A stretch of 64,000 nucleotides of DNA from Proteobacteria bacterium UBA7415 (GTDB taxonomy: Bacteria > Pseudomonadota > Gammaproteobacteria > Arenicellales > Arenicellaceae): positions 31,760 to 95,759 of the forward strand of contig DKML01000001.1 in the NCBI GenBank assembly GCA_002470515.1, in the 5' to 3' direction. The notes beneath the pieces are model-generated. The model was not told where the DNA came from. It made no database searches and saw only the letters and a list, made by a program, of their open reading frames with translations. The position numbers were made by a program, and so were the translations under genes. How positions within the stretch are numbered: the first letter of the stretch is position 1; every line of letters begins with the position of its first letter. Below are positions 63,996 to 64,000 of the stretch, one piece after another.

Positions 63996-64000
63996 TTACC

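Overview
The window is a chromosomal segment of a gammaproteobacterium with mid-range base composition. Several gene neighbourhoods point that way: rpsU-yqeY-dnaG-rpoD followed by a tRNA-Ile2(CAU), sspA-sspB next to petABC (cytochrome bc1), hisBHAFIE running into tatABC, hslVU, and glyQS-gmhB-plsC. No genus can be named from the sequence alone. Almost everything from 16.3 kb onward is housekeeping. The first 16 kb is accessory in character.

Layout. 1-7.7 kb (minus strand): a type IVb (R64/TCP-like) pilus operon with an unknown first gene, then PilL/TcpQ-like, PilN secretin, PilO, PilP, PilQ ATPase, PilR and a prepilin cut by the window edge. 7.9-8.7 kb: a HigB/HigA-type toxin-antitoxin pair with a clear palindromic operator. 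8.7-14 kb: a small hydrolase flanked by 25-bp direct repeats, a NupC-type nucleoside transporter and three unrelated alpha/beta hydrolases. 14-15.9 kb: two inverted sulfotransferase paralogues, both damaged (a premature amber codon in one, a one-base frameshift in the other), around a small membrane protein and a gene remnant. 15.9-16.2 kb: a candidate small RNA on the minus strand. 16.3-22 kb (plus): glyQ, glyS, gmhB, plsC, mscS. 22-29 kb (minus): a repeat-tailed membrane protein, hslU, hslV, sspB, sspA, petC, petB, petA. 29-37.8 kb (minus): rep, folD, tatC, tatB, tatA, hisE, hisI, hisF, hisA, hisH, hisB. 38-38.7 kb: two small plus-strand genes of unknown function. 39-43.7 kb (minus): fructosamine kinase, gluQ and a bufferin-type RiPP operon. 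43.8-45.7 kb (plus): an MBL-fold hydrolase and a BASS-family transporter. 45.7-64 kb: gcvR, selO, ampG-like, xthA, pyrE, cca, a dipeptidase, a DUF2058 gene, hslO, uppP, folM-like, folB, plsY, tsaD, rpsU, yqeY, dnaG, rpoD, tRNA-Ile2.

The most interesting system is the bufferin-like operon at 40.9-43.7 kb. A secreted, six-cysteine DUF2282-type precursor is followed by a perfect-palindrome terminator. After it comes a single 567-residue protein that fuses the DUF692 multinuclear iron oxidase (BufB) to the DUF2063 partner (BufC), and then a DoxX membrane protein (BufD). An ECF-sigma-like promoter lies upstream of the precursor. By analogy with characterised bufferins the product may be a thiooxazole-modified, copper-binding periplasmic peptide. 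That is inference, not something the sequence proves. A second recurring feature is short (10-18 bp) tandem duplications, mostly in intergenic DNA.
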